Both the position numbers and the translations under genes were made by a program. A DNA stretch of 64,000 nt from Chlorocebus sabaeus. Lineage: Eukaryota > Chordata > Mammalia > Primates > Cercopithecidae. The stretch's first letter is position 1. Every line of letters starts with the position of its first letter. This document shows positions 1-12,074 of the stretch, in pieces. Below the pieces are notes generated by a model. That model ran no database searches. It was not told where the DNA came from and saw nothing but the letters and a program-made list of their open reading frames with translations. The stretch lies in NCBI RefSeq assembly GCF_047675955.1, contig NC_132904.1, forward strand, positions 81,287,447-81,351,446. The letters are read 5' to 3'.

Positions 1-785
1 AAGCCCTAGATTCTAAAAAAAAGTGTATCACTCATGTAGTGAAGACTGTGACAAAAATAAGAATTTTCTGTGGAAGAATTAAAAGAAAACTTGAATCAAG
101 ATGATAAAAAATTAATGAATTAGGTGCATTTCAAATTAAATGTATCTCCTTAATATCAGAGTCTGCAAGATATTTAAAAAGATAACTTGTAGGGAGTTCC
201 TCGTCTACTATTCTACACCTGTCCACTACTGAAAGTCATGCTACCTGCAACTTATTCACGACAACTAGAGCACTTCAGCACAGGGACAGCAAACAAATAC
301 AAATGCTGGCTTGCTCTCTTCTGAACAGGAGTAACAGCTTTCATATGCTTTCAGACTTAATTAACTTTGGCCTTAGGCCCAGACCCTGAATCATCAGTTT
401 ATAAGAGGTGCAGAATAATGGCACAAAACTCACATAATGTAGGGGTAACTCTTAGAAAAAACTTTTCTAGAACTGAAAGACAATAATAGAATTGGGCACA
501 GTAGTGAAAGCAACATAGTGACAAGCGTCCTTCTAAATTTGTCCATCTTTCTGAATTATTTTTCATGAAGACAATTATGTGTTCATGGTGCTACTGTATT
601 CAACAGTAAATTCTACTCAGGAAATATGTGTGACTCCAGGTTGCTTTGTAATTGGTAACAGCTCCTTCCAGAGTCTGCTTGATTAAAAATCTCAAATCCA
701 ATATATCACCAAGAGAAGACTTTTTACTTCCTTGAGTAGTCATCATCATTGTGATACTACATGAATGAGCAGAGTATAATGAATT
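1..785. other. unique non-coding DNA
   Basis: AT-rich sequence with no recognisable repeat, gene or motif. Confidence 0.5.
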
Positions 786-786
786 C

Positions 787-850
787 GATAAGTATTTTTT
801 GAGCCTTACTAAGTAACAGGCACTGTAGTAGTTTATCCTGCCTTCTAAAT
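787..850 (-). repeat. L2/MIR-type 3' end fragment
   Basis: Degenerate match to the reverse of the L2/MIR tail: stretches like TATTTTTTGAGCC, then ACAGGCACTGTAGTAG. Short and weak. Confidence 0.3.
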
Positions 851-3000
851 TAGTGATGCTCTATTCTGCTAACTGGAAACCCATACACCTCTTCAATCTC
901 CCATTCAAACCTTAGCTCCTTATTAAATTATAGAACTGGGTATCTCTGGACAATATTTTACACAAAACAAAGCTGAACTTCAATCATCATGGCATCTATT
1001 GACCACTGTGACATGTTCTATTACTTTGGTTGAGTATACAAGATTATTAGGAATAATACAAATTTATTTATAACCTCTCATTGACCTCCTTTTAGTTTTT
1101 GACTATAGGAACAATAGTCAGAAGTTAAGCAGCAGGACCATATATGTGATTATTGTCCATTAATATGTACGTACTACTTTTGTGTGTATTCACATGCATA
1201 TGTGTGTCTTCATGTCTTCACCTTCCTTACATGGGCTTATCTTTAATCTCTAAAATCTATTACTTCAGCCACCATCTATCCCAGCTCCTGAGTCAATCCT
1301 GAGTAAGCCTTCCCATATGTTAATGACTTTTTCCCACAAGACAGTTGAAATTAATTGTCCTGTCACTGACTTTATATTCTGGGAAAATCCTGGATTTATG
1401 GAGTTTCCCTAACAGAGAACTTTTCATTGACTCCTATTGCATAAACCCAGTGTACAGCATCTGCCTCTCTTTCTTTATTTGCATCAAGCTACAACTGCAG
1501 GCCTGAAATAAACCTGGCAAGCCAGGTAGGGACTCTGTGATTCAGTCTAACCCTGCAGCCCCCTCTATCCAGGGTGTTGATTCAGCTGTTTTGATTTTCA
1601 GCACCTGTTTGGATTCTTGTTCTTAACAGATGAATAAACAGACTATCTTAATTTTAATATTAGTGCTATTTGTAATCCTTGATCAACTACTACCTCCTAG
1701 AATAGATCTTCTTGGGTGACACTATCAAATTCATTGTGCCCTTTTGTACACTGCCAGTTGGGAAGCTGACCTTCTGCCTCAGAAGCTAGTCCTACAACTG
1801 GCCTAGTCCCTGCTACCATTGTCTCCCTTCTCCTCTCCTTGCTTGCTCTGAGGCTGAAGTCATGGCAGGCCTATTGGCTAAGTCCCCCTGAATTAAGAGA
1901 CACACATATACAGTTCTATATTTATGTATGTATACCTGAATCACTGTAAATATATGTATATGTATATGTAAATGTAAATACATAGACACATCAATACATA
2001 TACACAGACTCTCAAAAGACTTCTGGTATTATGGCAACTGCCTCAGAAAACACCACCTGGGTTCCACTGCTTTAACAAAACTCATCATGAAAATTAGCCT
2101 CTTGAGATAAAAACCTAAAATAAAGTAGGAAAGAGAAACCATAAGAACAGCAGTGGCTCTAAGAAGCAGAGCCACTTCTCTCCTGAGAACTTGTCATTAC
2201 TGTTAGGGAATAATGTCAGAGGCTCTGGGAAGGCTCTCCATGCAAAAACCTTTCTCAGGGATTCGAATATGTTTTTAACAAATAAGATGAAGTGTAAAAT
2301 TCCACAAGTAGAATTCAGCCTTAAAACCCCAGAGAAACCAAGATTGCTTGTTACAGCTCATATACCCTAGTGGCTTGTGGGCTATGTTTTGTTTGCTCTA
2401 GTTTACCTCCATCCAATGAATGCATCTTCTGGTTCTCATAGCACCCATTGCCTGACACATGTTCACAATGCTTATTTATAGAAACTCCCTAACCCTAGTT
2501 GAAATTCACTAGATAACTGACATTAGATGGGATGATATTTTAGCCTTTCTTTTTGGTAGCTATACCATCCTAGCCCATTGTCTCACTTCTCACCCCTTTA
2601 CACCAAGGAGGATTGAAATACTAGGTTCTGGATGATGGCCATTTGTCCAGGTTTCCCAACTGAGAGTAATTAGTTGCCAAAGGAGTTATGCACAGGGACT
2701 CTGGCCTCTTTCTTCTCCCTTCTCCACTTAAATCAGTGGGAGGTAGTTTCCTGGATATGTGTGCCTCCTCTGGTGGCCCATACTGGCCCTTGAGTGGGTT
2801 GTTTCTCTATCCAGGTAGAGTAGTATCTACATAGCAGAAAGGCAGTAGATCTGTTTGAATCTCATAAAAGAGCTACATATTCCAGTCTGACCTTTACTAG
2901 TAACAAGTATGGTACTATAATTCTCCTGCTGACTTGCTTCTCAATTGATACAGTTTCCAGAATAAAGATGAGAGCTATTTATTGAGCATAATAAATTTTA
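851..3000. other. unique non-coding DNA
   Basis: No gene or clear repeat seen. It includes an AT-rich patch of TATG/TGTA dinucleotide mixtures at 1905-2010. Several hundred bases around 1240-1460 and 2020-2350 could be old repeats too diverged to name. Confidence 0.4.
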
Positions 3001-3021
3001 TATATATATATATATATATAT
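3001..3021. repeat. (TA)n microsatellite
   Basis: About ten uninterrupted TA units. Confidence 0.9.
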
Positions 3022-3257
3022 GAGCTTTACCAATGAAAATAATTTGATGATGGGTTGGTTGTTTGTGTATAAGAAATGAAGGTCATCCTGGATGTGGAGA
3101 ATACTTCAGATAGAAAGTCTGGAAACCTGAAGGAAAACATTAACTTTATAATTAGTGAGCTCTTTCTTTTTCCCCTTTGCTTTGGCTTTAAAGAGAACCT
3201 ATGTTTCTAAGGATTTTAAAAATAAAAGTTCTTAAGAAATGTCTGTAAGGGTAAGAA

Positions 3258-3352
3258 AAATGAAGCCCAGAAAGATTAGATGTCTTTCCAAAGATCATAT
3301 GGCATAACTATGATTGGGATCTGAGGTCCTTTATCACACACCCTTTAATCAA
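3258..3352 (-). repeat. MIR SINE fragment
   Basis: Reverse MIR core: TGAAGCCCAGAAAGATTAGA, then a degenerate 'AAGATCATATGGC' matching the usual AAGGTCACACAGC. Confidence 0.5.
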
Positions 3353-3489
3353 CATTTGCTAATAAAGGGAAAGTAAGAAAAACGCCAATGGTAATAACAT
3401 TTAAAGTGGTTTATACATATAGAGCACTTCCTGCCAGACATTCTTCTAGGTACCTTGAAAATATTAACTAATTCACAAAATACTTTATA

Positions 3490-3935
3490 TGAACCAACAG
3501 TGTACCTGATTCTGTACTACCTGTAGAAAATACAGGCATAAACAACAGAAGTGGCTCTTGTCTTTACATTCTAGTAGAGGTGAGAGCCATAAATATAATA
3601 TACTGATTAGCAAATCAGTAATTATACTCTAATATGTGCTCAAAGAAATATAGACTTTCATGACAGATGGTAATAAAAGGCCTGAAACTTGAAGTGTAGG
3701 AGTAAACTAGGATGGGGGGAAAGCAGGAAAAGATGTTTCAGGCAGACGGAACAAGTAGGAAAAGACTGCAGCAGAAAGGGGCCCTTGCAAAAGCATGGGG
3801 CATGGTTGGTGACTGGAGATAATGATGGAGAGGTGGGACTGGGACAGATCATGAAGGGCCCCAGAGGTCATAAAAAGAATTTGGGGTTTTATGGCAAGAG
3901 TAACAGACATCCATTGAAAGAGAAGTGTGAATAAC
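3490..3935 (-). repeat. L2 LINE 3' region
   Basis: Reverse L2 landmarks in order: a degenerate 'GGCACTGTACTAGG' stretch, ATACAGGCATAAACAA, TCTTTACATTCTAGTAG, then TTTCAGGCAGACGGAACA, CATGAAGGGCCCCAG and TTGGGGTTTTATGGCAAGAG. No protein-coding capacity remains. Confidence 0.65.
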
Positions 3936-4419
3936 TTGACAATACAAAGAAGAAAAATGTAGGTGCCTGACTAAATTTTCGGGGATGGAAATCAATAATC
4001 TTGGTTAAGGCACTCATTAAAGTAGATTATATGAAGGTAGGACAATGAATCTGCCTAACTTCCTTTTGATTTGAATCAGTCATTTGGAGTATCCCCAAGA
4101 TAAGTGCATTTCAGGATATTCCAGTAGCTTCACTTATAAAACTTCATAGTCTGGAAACTTCCTGCTGATTATAAAGGACTTTGAGAGTTATTACCTAAAT
4201 CCTGTGACTCCTTGTAAATCAGTGAAGACATCATTATAAGAAATACTAGTGAAAAAAACCATATTTCCCTAGTGACCATACTGGAACGACAATCTCTTAT
4301 TACCTAGAAATGAGAACTACTTAAAAATCCTTCCTTATAAGAATACCCCTGCACAGAATCATTCTAATTTGACACAGATCATATTTTTACAAAGCACTAT
4401 AAAAGTTCAACCACAAAAT

Positions 4420-4725
4420 ATGCCTGGAATCCTAGCAGTTTGGGAGGTTGAGGTGGGAAGATCACTTGAGGCCAGGAGCTAGAGACCAGCTTGATCAACA
4501 TAGCTGATATCTGCAAAAAAAGAAATAACAACAACAACAACAACAATAATAATAATAATAAACAAAATTAGCTCGGTGCAGTAGCATGCACTCATAGTTC
4601 TAGCTATTCAGTAGGCTTAGGCAGGAGGGTCTAGTCTAGGAGTTTTCCATTGCAGTGAACCATGACAGCCCTAGTGCACTCCAACTTGGGAGAAAGAGTG
4701 AGACCCTGTCTCAAAAATAATAGTA
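4420..4725 (+). repeat. AluJ-type SINE, old and diverged
   Basis: Both arms are recognisable: 'TTTGGGAGGTTGAGGTGGGA', 'CACTTGAGGCCAGGAG', then 'GAGTGAGACCCTGTCTC'. The middle A-rich linker has become (CAA)n(TAA)n at 4527-4562. The first bases of the left arm are missing, and divergence fits the oldest Alu class. Confidence 0.8.
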
Positions 4726-4729
4726 ACGT

Positions 4730-5260
4730 CTACTAACTCAAAATGCTGAGTAAACTGCATATAGAACAATATTAATCTAATATTCATACAAAGCAAAATT
4801 CTTCAGAGACTGAAGGAAGTCCAAGTCTGCAGAATGCCGTTAAGTATCAAGGCAATTAATGAGTTTCAGAAGTTCACTTGTAACAAATTGTGTCCCTGAG
4901 GATTCATTAAAAGACTCTGTGGAAAAGCAGCTTCTCTCATCCAATCACTTCTTCCTCCATCTATAACCAGATGGTGAGAGCTAACCTAGGCCTCCATAGC
5001 TGCTTTTCTCTTTCTTTCTCTCAGACTATGGACAATGCCATCTGTTCCCAAGGGTTTGTGAATCATATGTAAACTAATGACACACACATCTTTTCTGTTT
5101 AGCTTTAACCTTTTTCACTAGATGTTTTGCTTATCATCAAAAGCAACAGCAGTCCCTGTCTGTTTTCAGTCTAATACACCTTTGAGTTAACACAGGGTTA
5201 GCACACTGGGGAGAGAACGTATGGATCTCATCCAGCCATTAAGGAAGTAGTATATGGAGG
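4730..5260. other. unique non-coding DNA
   Basis: No gene or named repeat seen. Confidence 0.4.
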
Positions 5261-5264
5261 TGAA

Positions 5265-5495
5265 TAAAAGCATGGAATATGGGGTCAAACAGATCTGAAT
5301 TTACAGTCAAGTCCTGCCACTTAACTGTAATGTAAATTTTGACAAATTCTTTCATTCTAGGAGCTTCATTTTCTATACTGATGAATGAGGATAAGAACAA
5401 CATCACATGATTATATGAAGCTTAACTAAGATCACACACTTGAAATGATGCCTGGCATATAACGAGCACTGAAACGTTTGTAGTTTCTATCATCA
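5265..5495 (+). repeat. MIR SINE
   Basis: Order of MIR marks: AGCATGGAATATGGGGTCAA, 'CCTGCCACTTAACTG', 'ATGATGCCTGGCATATAACG'. Moderately diverged. Confidence 0.6.
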
Positions 5496-5584
5496 TCATT
5501 GCTCAACAGCTAGCCAGCTTCTCATTTGTAAATACATATTTATACCCTGATTAAATATATTGTATGCGTGGTAGAAGGAGGTAG

Positions 5585-5765
5585 TGTAGTGGAACGTCTT
5601 TTGAACTAGAAACGAACAGAAATTGAGTCTAGTTCCTTTTCCTGTCCTCTTAGCCATGTGACTTAGGTAATTTATTTAAATTTCTAAATCTCAGATTTTA
5701 ATATACTTATTGCATAAGTTTGGGGTGCTAAACAAGATAATGTATGGCTATGTAAAGTATGATTC
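5585..5765 (+). repeat. MIR SINE fragment
   Basis: 'GTAGTGTAGTGGAACGTC', then 'TTAGCCATGTGACTTAGGTA' with the MIR core spacing, then 'GATAATGTATGGCTATGTAA'. Confidence 0.55.
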
Positions 5766-5769
5766 TACA

Positions 5770-6415
5770 GAAAATTCCTATTTGAGTCAGCGTTTAGGAT
5801 AAATAATATTTATTCTCATAGAAATCATGTTACAAATGGCTGTTAAATTCATGGGTTAGCCCACAGCAATGTATCCATCTTAAGCATAGCTTAAACACAA
5901 TGTATTTGAAATAAAAAATATTACAAAATAACAGCAATGACTCCAATAATAGTTGCTAAATAAAAGAGAATAAATATTTTGTCTCAAGTGCTGATGCTGG
6001 AGCAGAGAAAATATAATAGATATCTGCAGAATATAATGATTGATGTCTGCAAACAAAATATAATGAAATATTTCACATTTCAATGGAAACGTGAAAGTTC
6101 GATGCCAACATATGGAGATTTTCAGGAAAATTTACAATTGATGACAGATTCCAGTTGGGTTTTACAAAAATGTTTGGAGAGTTGCTTTTTCTTTCTCAAA
6201 GTTTTAGGTTTCAAAATGAAAGAGAGAGCTACACTAAGATTTTCCTGAGATAATGAATGAAAATCAAATAAACCAAGAAAGAAATAAGAGGGCAGGAAAG
6301 AATATGAATTTTCACGTGAAGGAGGGTTACTTCAGGAAGAATCTCAAGAGTTATGATCAGTGATACAGGATTAGGGATAAAGAAGAAAGAAAAAATAAGT
6401 TGCCTGTAATAGTTA
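5770..6415. other. unique non-coding DNA
   Basis: Short open frames on both strands show no conserved domain or splice context. Nothing else seen. Confidence 0.4.
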
Positions 6416-6419
6416 TGAT

Positions 6420-6605
6420 TTATTGAGAGTTTACTATATGCCAAAGTCTGCTCTAAATGCTTCTTATATATTAAAGTTATTTAGTCTTCACACTTCGCCT
6501 ACGAACTAGTGTGACTGTGATCCTTATTTTATAGATGAGGAAACTGAGATGCAGTTATAAATACAGTAAGTTGTAGAACTAGGATTTGAATTCAGTCTGG
6601 ATCCA
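6420..6605 (-). repeat. MIR SINE
   Basis: Reverse MIR: 'TTTACTATATGCCAAAGTCT', 'ATAGATGAGGAAACTGAGAT', 'GGATTTGAATTCAGTCTGG'. Confidence 0.7.
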
Positions 6606-6609
6606 GACC

Positions 6610-7400
6610 GCAGACTCTTATGAAAAAGAAGAAATATTGGGTTTGGGACAATTTATTCATGTAACAATATTTAATATCAGAGAGTATATACAGATGACTA
6701 TTACAGTCACACTTTCTGTATTAATGGAACTTACAATTTAGCTCTCGTATTGAGCCAACAGGTAGTGCCCTGCATGAGCCTAGTTTGGTCATCCAGTAAT
6801 ACTAGGTTATCAGGTTTCCAACTAAGCAATGTTAAAGCCATTTCCAACTCTTCACTGCTTTATACATGTTAGTGACATCTTTCAGTGTCCCTTGGTCTCT
6901 CTCTCTTCCAGCATATGGTCTTTGCCTCTGTTCAAACCATAGTCAACCTCCTTCCTCCTCCTCAACAGACTTCTTCTAGGCAGAACATTCCAATCATCTT
7001 CAAAGCTGTTTCTTAAAGCTGTTTTCACCAGTTCCATCTATCCCTTTTACCCTGTCACAACTCTGCTTCTTGCTGAACAAAAATCTAGGCTACAAAAGGA
7101 CTATGGCAATTCACCTATTGCTCTAGTATCAGTACAAAGATAAGGACCATCTCTCTTAAAATCAATTATTGTCCCTTGGACTAACCAACACCCTGCCTCT
7201 TCACTTCCTCATAATGCCAAGGTGAATCCTACCTATCCTTACATGCTGGTCCTCTCAGAAAGGATACTATTCTATTATTCAAATTAATCTTGAAATCAAG
7301 GAAATCATTTCTACTGGGGTGTGAGAGTTTAACATTCATTCACTTAAAACCTTTCCCAAATATTTATCTAAAAATTTAGCTAATCTGATGTGCTTGAAAT
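6610..7400. other. unique or unassigned non-coding DNA
   Basis: The pyrimidine-rich part 6850-7080 faintly resembles L2 sequence, but not enough to call. Confidence 0.35.
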
Positions 7401-7404
7401 AAAC

Positions 7405-7480
7405 ATTTGCTTTGCAGCCAGACATATTTAGATTCAAATTTTTGCTCTTCTACTTCCCAGCTGTGTGTCGTTGGACAAAG
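7405..7480 (+). repeat. MIR SINE fragment
   Basis: 'TTTGCAGCCAGACATATTTAG', then 'CCCAGCTGTGTGTCGTTGGA' matching the MIR core TAGCTGTGTGACCTTGG. Confidence 0.4.
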
Positions 7481-7729
7481 GTAGCCTCTCCATAGAGCAG
7501 AAGCAAATGCCATAGCTTCTATTGCTGATTTGAGAATAAAAGGAAATGTTAACTTTGTCTTTGCAAGTAGTGTTGTCTTTTCAGGTCTGTTGTCTTCTAG
7601 CAGTTTTATACACAATTCTTAGTTTCTAAATTTTTAAATTCTAGAACCCAAGTTGAGTACACAGAGAAAAGTAGATTCTTTCACCTTCTAATCAATGCTT
7701 TGGATCATATAATAACATATCACTCATTA

Positions 7730-7815
7730 ATTTATTCAACTAACATTTATCAAGCATCAACTATGTGCCAGGCATTAGTCAGGACACTGGGATGGACTGG
7801 CCAACAAGATCCATA
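7730..7815 (-). repeat. L2 LINE 3' end fragment
   Basis: 'CATTTATCAAGCATCAACTA', then 'TGTGCCAGGCATTAGTCAGG', the reverse of the L2 tail. Confidence 0.5.
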
Positions 7816-8034
7816 AATATCTATTAGAACAGCACTGCATATCAAAGTATATGACTTCATTGAAATGAATTCATTTTTATTTATTTCACATAGTTGCTAA
7901 ACCTCTATTTTCTTTAAATATAAAAGTCAATTTGAGAAATGTATTCAACAGTCATATAGGAAAGCAGTGACTTACTGTCCTGAAGACCACTTCCAACTAA
8001 TCACTTCACAATCCTTCCTTCCCCCAATATGAGG

Positions 8035-8215
8035 GTATAAGTGTTATCAAAGAATATGTGCCCATCTCTATGCTAAGTGATTTATCTTATTTCATTTTTA
8101 TTTATCTGTAAAGTAGACAATTTAAAGATGGACAACCTGAAGTTCAGAAAGCTTAGGTACTTGAAGAAGCCCACAAATCTACTAAGCCAGATCCATCTAG
8201 CTGGTTGAGGCACTC
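8035..8215 (-). repeat. MIR SINE
   Basis: Diverged reverse MIR, including 'CTGAAGTTCAGAAAGCTTAG' and 'TATGCTAAGTGATTTATCTT'. Confidence 0.5.
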
Positions 8216-8599
8216 TTGGTTTGTAATTTTAAATGTGTAATATACATTAGGGAGTTGGGGGTACTGGTTTGAGTGTTTGAACATGCAGCTTTATTCTCAC
8301 AATGCGTGGTTCCAAGGTCTCTTAATGGCAGAATACAACTTCAGAACACAAAGAAGAGAACATGCTGGCTCTTCCAACCATCACTTTTAAATGCTTTCAA
8401 TTAATGCTTGGATCTCTGCAGGTGGGAATCTGCAGATGAGACAATCCATCTGCAGTCAGTAATCACTCCATTTCACTGTCTTGAACTCCTGGCTAGTAAG
8501 GGCAATTAAAGTCATGCCCCTGCTGAGATTCAGACTCAGTGATTGTTGCTGCTCACTTGCCAGAAAAAGCAAGAACCAATGTGGAAAAATTGAACCTTA

Positions 8600-8620
8600 T
8601 TGAAACAAAACAAAACAAAC

Positions 8621-8651
<31 letters not shown>

Positions 8652-8652
8652 C
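8600..8652 (+). repeat. (CAAAA)n simple repeat
   Basis: Irregular CAAAA/CAAA units, about ten of them, just left of the LTR fragment. Confidence 0.85.
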
Positions 8653-8694
8653 CTCTTTTCCTTGCTGACTTTTAGGCCTGACTTTGATGCAGAA

Positions 8695-9042
8695 CATTTA
8701 AGAAATATTGCTATTATAGTATCTGCTTCTAGTGAGGGCTTCAGGCTGCTTGTACTCATAGCAGAAGGTGAAGGGGAGCTGGCATATACAGAGATCATAT
8801 GGTGATAGAGGAAGCAAGATAGAAGGGAGGGAGGTGCCAGGCTCTTTTTAACAACCAGTTCTTATAGGAAGTAACAAAATGAGAATCCACTTACCCCACC
8901 ACCCATCCCACGGAGGACATTAATTTATTCATGAGTGATCCACCTCCATTACCCAAACACCTCCCATTAAGTCCCACCTCCAACATTGGTAATCAAATTT
9001 CAACATGAGATTTGAAGGAGTCAAACAAACCAAATTATAGCA
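8695..9042 (-). repeat. MaLR-type LTR (MST-like), partial
   Basis: Reverse-strand match to the MST/THE-type LTR: 'CTTCTAGTGAGGGCTTCAGG', 'AGCAGAAGGTGAAGGGGAGC', 'GCCAGGCTCTTTTTAACAAC', 'CACCTCCCATTAAG', 'CAAATTTCAACATGAGATTTG', ending in the LTR-like TATAGCA. Solitary and non-coding; no internal retroviral sequence is next to it. Confidence 0.75.
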
Positions 9043-9049
9043 CAGTCCC

Positions 9050-9125
9050 AGTACAGTCACTTTCTGGCTATGTGATACTGAGTAACTCAGTGACTCTGTT
9101 TGAAAGCTGTAAGAACAATGAGGAT
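9050..9125 (+). repeat. MIR SINE, left part (interrupted)
   Basis: 'TTCTGGCTATGTGATACTGA', then GTAACTCAGTGACTC, the MIR core. The MIR resumes at 9440 after an Alu insertion. Confidence 0.6.
9111..9125. repeat. target-site duplication, left copy
   Basis: AAGAACAATGAGGAT, identical to 9440-9454, bracketing the Alu at 9126. Confidence 0.9.
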
Positions 9126-9412
9126 GGTCGGGCGCGGTGGCTCAAGCCTGTAATCCCAGCACTTTGGGAGGCCGAGACGGGCGGATCACAAGGTCAGGAG
9201 ATCGAGACCATCCTGGCTAATACGGTGAAACCCCGTCTCTACTAAAAAATACAAAAAAAAAAACTAGCTGGGCGAGGTGGCGGGCGCCTGTAGTCCCAGC
9301 TACTCGGGAGGCTGAGGCAGGAGAATGGCGTGAACCCGGGAGGCGGAGCTTGCAGTGAGCTGAGATCTGGCCACTGCACTCCAGCCTGGGCGGCAGAGCG
9401 AGACTCCGTCTC

Positions 9413-9439
<27 letters not shown>
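9126..9439 (+). mobile_element. AluY of Old World monkey type
   Basis: Full length from GGTCGGGCGCGGTGG to a poly-A tail, with both arms and a middle A-run. It carries 'GGCTCAAGCCTGTAATC' and 'GAGATCTGGCCACTGCAC', two variants I associate with cercopithecid AluY. It inserted into a MIR and is flanked by a perfect 15-bp duplication. Confidence 0.93.
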
Positions 9440-9445
<6 letters not shown>

Positions 9446-9545
9446 AATGAGGATAATGGTACCTGGTCTGGAGACTTCAGGGAACTGTTGTTAGGGTTAA
9501 ATGAAATTATCATGGAAAAGAGCTTTGAAACTCTACCACACAAAA
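9440..9545 (+). repeat. MIR SINE, right part
   Basis: Begins with the second copy of the duplication, then 'ATAATGGTACCTGG', 'TTGTTAGGGTTAAATGA' and 'AAAGAGCTTTGAAA', the MIR 3' half. Confidence 0.6.
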
Positions 9546-9549
9546 TGCA

Positions 9550-10326
9550 AAGGCAAGGAATATTTTGGTTCTCTCTCAACACAGGCTTTGTGTGGTAGCT
9601 GGAAAGGAAAGGGTCCTAGAGAGGTGTCGTGGAGAGTGGGCAGCCTGGTGCTCCTCCATGACTTGCCTCCTGCGGCTAGTACTAACATTCAGATGTGGTT
9701 GCTGAAAAGAGCTCAAGGCTAACAACTCTGGGTGAAGATCTTTCAAAGTTCTGCCATTGGAGGAAAAAGCCAACCTCCTTGACCCACAGGTCTCTCAATC
9801 CCCATGACTGGGGCCTTGAGATGAGGCCACACAAACTCAGCCCCAGCTCAGTTTTAGGATTCATCTAATCTCACACAGAGGACTCTAGGAAGCCTTTACT
9901 CAGTGACTTGGTAGCACAGCTCTCAAACCACCAGCTGCTCTATTGCCTTTATTGCTCTGATCTCACACCTTTCTTCTTGTAGGTCAAAGGAGTAGTGAGA
10001 AGAGGGTATGGGCTTCACAATCCTATGAACATGGATTCCAATAATCACTGGTATGATTTTAAATAAACAGGCCAAATTTCTGAACCTCAGTTTTCTCTTT
10101 ATCAGAATGCAGACATAAATAGCTACTGAAGAGCAAATTAGTTTAGAGAATTTGTGGTGGGGTCTTTGAGTATATTTGAGTAACATTTACATGACTTAAA
10201 TATGCTGGTCTGAATGATGAGTGTAAGTTATCCAAGAAAAAGGAAAGGAAGGGCATTTCTGGAAGAAGGAAGATTTTGTGAACACAAGAAGCAGAAATGA
10301 GCCCATGTGGCTGGTGACTGAAAAGA
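9550..10326. other. unique non-coding DNA
   Basis: Spacer between two oppositely oriented Alu copies. No gene or named repeat seen. Confidence 0.4.
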
Positions 10327-10336
10327 AAGACATGTT

Positions 10337-10525
10337 TTTGTTTTTGTTTTTTTTTGTTTTTTTTTTTTTTTTTTTGAGATGGAGTCTCGCTCTGTCACCC
10401 AGGCTGGAGTGCAGTGGCCGGATCTCAGCTCACTGCAAGCTCCGCCTCCCGGGTTCACGCCATTCTCCTGCCTCAGCCTCCCGCGTAGCTGGGACTACAG
10501 GAGCCCGCCGCCTCACCTGGCTAGG

Positions 10526-10557
<32 letters not shown>

Positions 10558-10683
10558 TTATTTTTAGTAGAGATGGGGTTTCACCGTGTTAGCCAGGATG
10601 GTCTCGATCTCCTGACCTCGTGATCCGCCCGTCTCGGCCTCCCAAAGTACTGAGATTACAGGCTTGAGCCACCGCGCCAGGCC
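10337..10683 (-). mobile_element. AluY of Old World monkey type, inverted
   Basis: Poly-T, then 'GAGATGGAGTCTCGCTCTG' through 'GAGCCACCGCGCCAGGCC'. Reversed, it carries GGCTCAAGCC and GATCCGGCCACTGC, as in the copy at 9126. The middle linker is a long T-run (10527-10552). Flanked by the 10-bp duplication AAGACATGTT at 10327-10336 and 10684-10693. Confidence 0.92.
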
Positions 10684-10693
10684 AAGACATGTT

Positions 10694-12070
10694 AAATAAT
10701 CAAGTTTAATATGTGTTGTGACCAACTAGGAGAATAGGAGAATTCAAATGAATTTTAGGTTCTCCTTTGTTTTCTTAGCACTATCTCCATTCTCCAGACT
10801 TACTCTCCTATACCTGTGGGTTGATGTTTCTTAAACACAGATTCTCTGCCAGGTATTGCAGGGAATTTTGCCTGTATGTACCTGTAAATTCTTCACTGCT
10901 TTAGAAACAAGCATTGGTAGAAAAGCTTAACAGTCATCGTCCAAATGTTTGACTTCAACCTGAGAATTACAAAACCAAGTACTATAAGTTTTCAGAAGAA
11001 ACAACTGCCCTTGCCATAAAAGTTGCTGAAAATACAAGTTTCCAAGAAACAGAGATTAACTAAAAGCCTTCTACACAAAGTTCATTAGCCTCCAAATGAC
11101 ACAACCACTGAAGGATTTTGAGACTCACAGATGAGCACATGCAGCTGGTAGGAAATGGGCTGAAGTCGCAGCACCATGCCATTATCTGCAGGTGCACTGA
11201 AAGCACCAATTAAGCTGGGAGACAGAGTGTTTAGGTGGAAGGATGGGTTTTGAGAAGCAATTTCATTGTGAAACAAAGCTCCACAATGTCCTATTGCTGA
11301 ACCCAGAAGAAAGGAAGAGGCCCTTAATGTGAATAAGAAAGCTCTTGACTTTGTTTTCCACAGTGCAAAACATTCCAGTTATAAATGTTGACTTATTTTT
11401 AGAGTCAGGTTTCAGAAAACATCTATACCAACAAAATCAGGAACAAAGCATCTTGAATTTACAAATGTCAAATAGAAAACATCTGATTTAGCTTGCATGA
11501 CTATAGCTTTTCAATCCCCTAAGCAATTTGTTTCATGTTGAGATTGCTCATGAATAAAAAATGTCCTGGCAAAGTTGGTTTTATTACATCTCAGATATTT
11601 AATCAGGCAGGCATCAGGCACAGGATAGGTGCAATGTGTATTTATTTTCTACTTTGGCTACAATATCAAGGACTCAAAAAAAGTATTGAAAGATCTGAAA
11701 TGATAAGCGGAGTAGTAGGAGATAATTCCCCTGTGGCATTTAGAAGGTGTGTTTTTCTTTTTGTCTTTCCTTGAGTGCTAATTTTATTCTTGGTATCATC
11801 TGCACCCAGCTTGCTCCCCTTGCACCATCATCTCTGTAGCCAGTGTCTTGACTTCCTTTATACAACTTTCTTTTTCTTGTTCACACTCCAGAAAATTGAA
11901 TTGAGTTTTCTAAGCCTCTCCACTCCATTCACTAACACACAGGGTGTCCAGGGCCTGTTAACAGTATGTCATAGAACATGTTGGTTGATGGGCTGACAAT
12001 GAAAGCAGCATCAACTCTACGGGTACACTTCTCTAGAGTTCAGTTTGTATGTGGTGCACTGAAGGTAACC
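10694..12070. other. unique non-coding DNA
   Basis: No gene, exon or named repeat seen on either strand. Confidence 0.4.
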
Positions 12071-12074
12071 TGAA

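Noticed and set aside
8695..9042. Endogenous retroviral provirus
   Set aside because: Only a solitary MaLR-type LTR fragment is present. No gag, pol or env-like sequence is adjacent.
9217..9582. Minus-strand open frame of about 121 codons with a poly-Phe run
   Set aside because: It is the Alu read backwards, with the A-run giving the F stretch.
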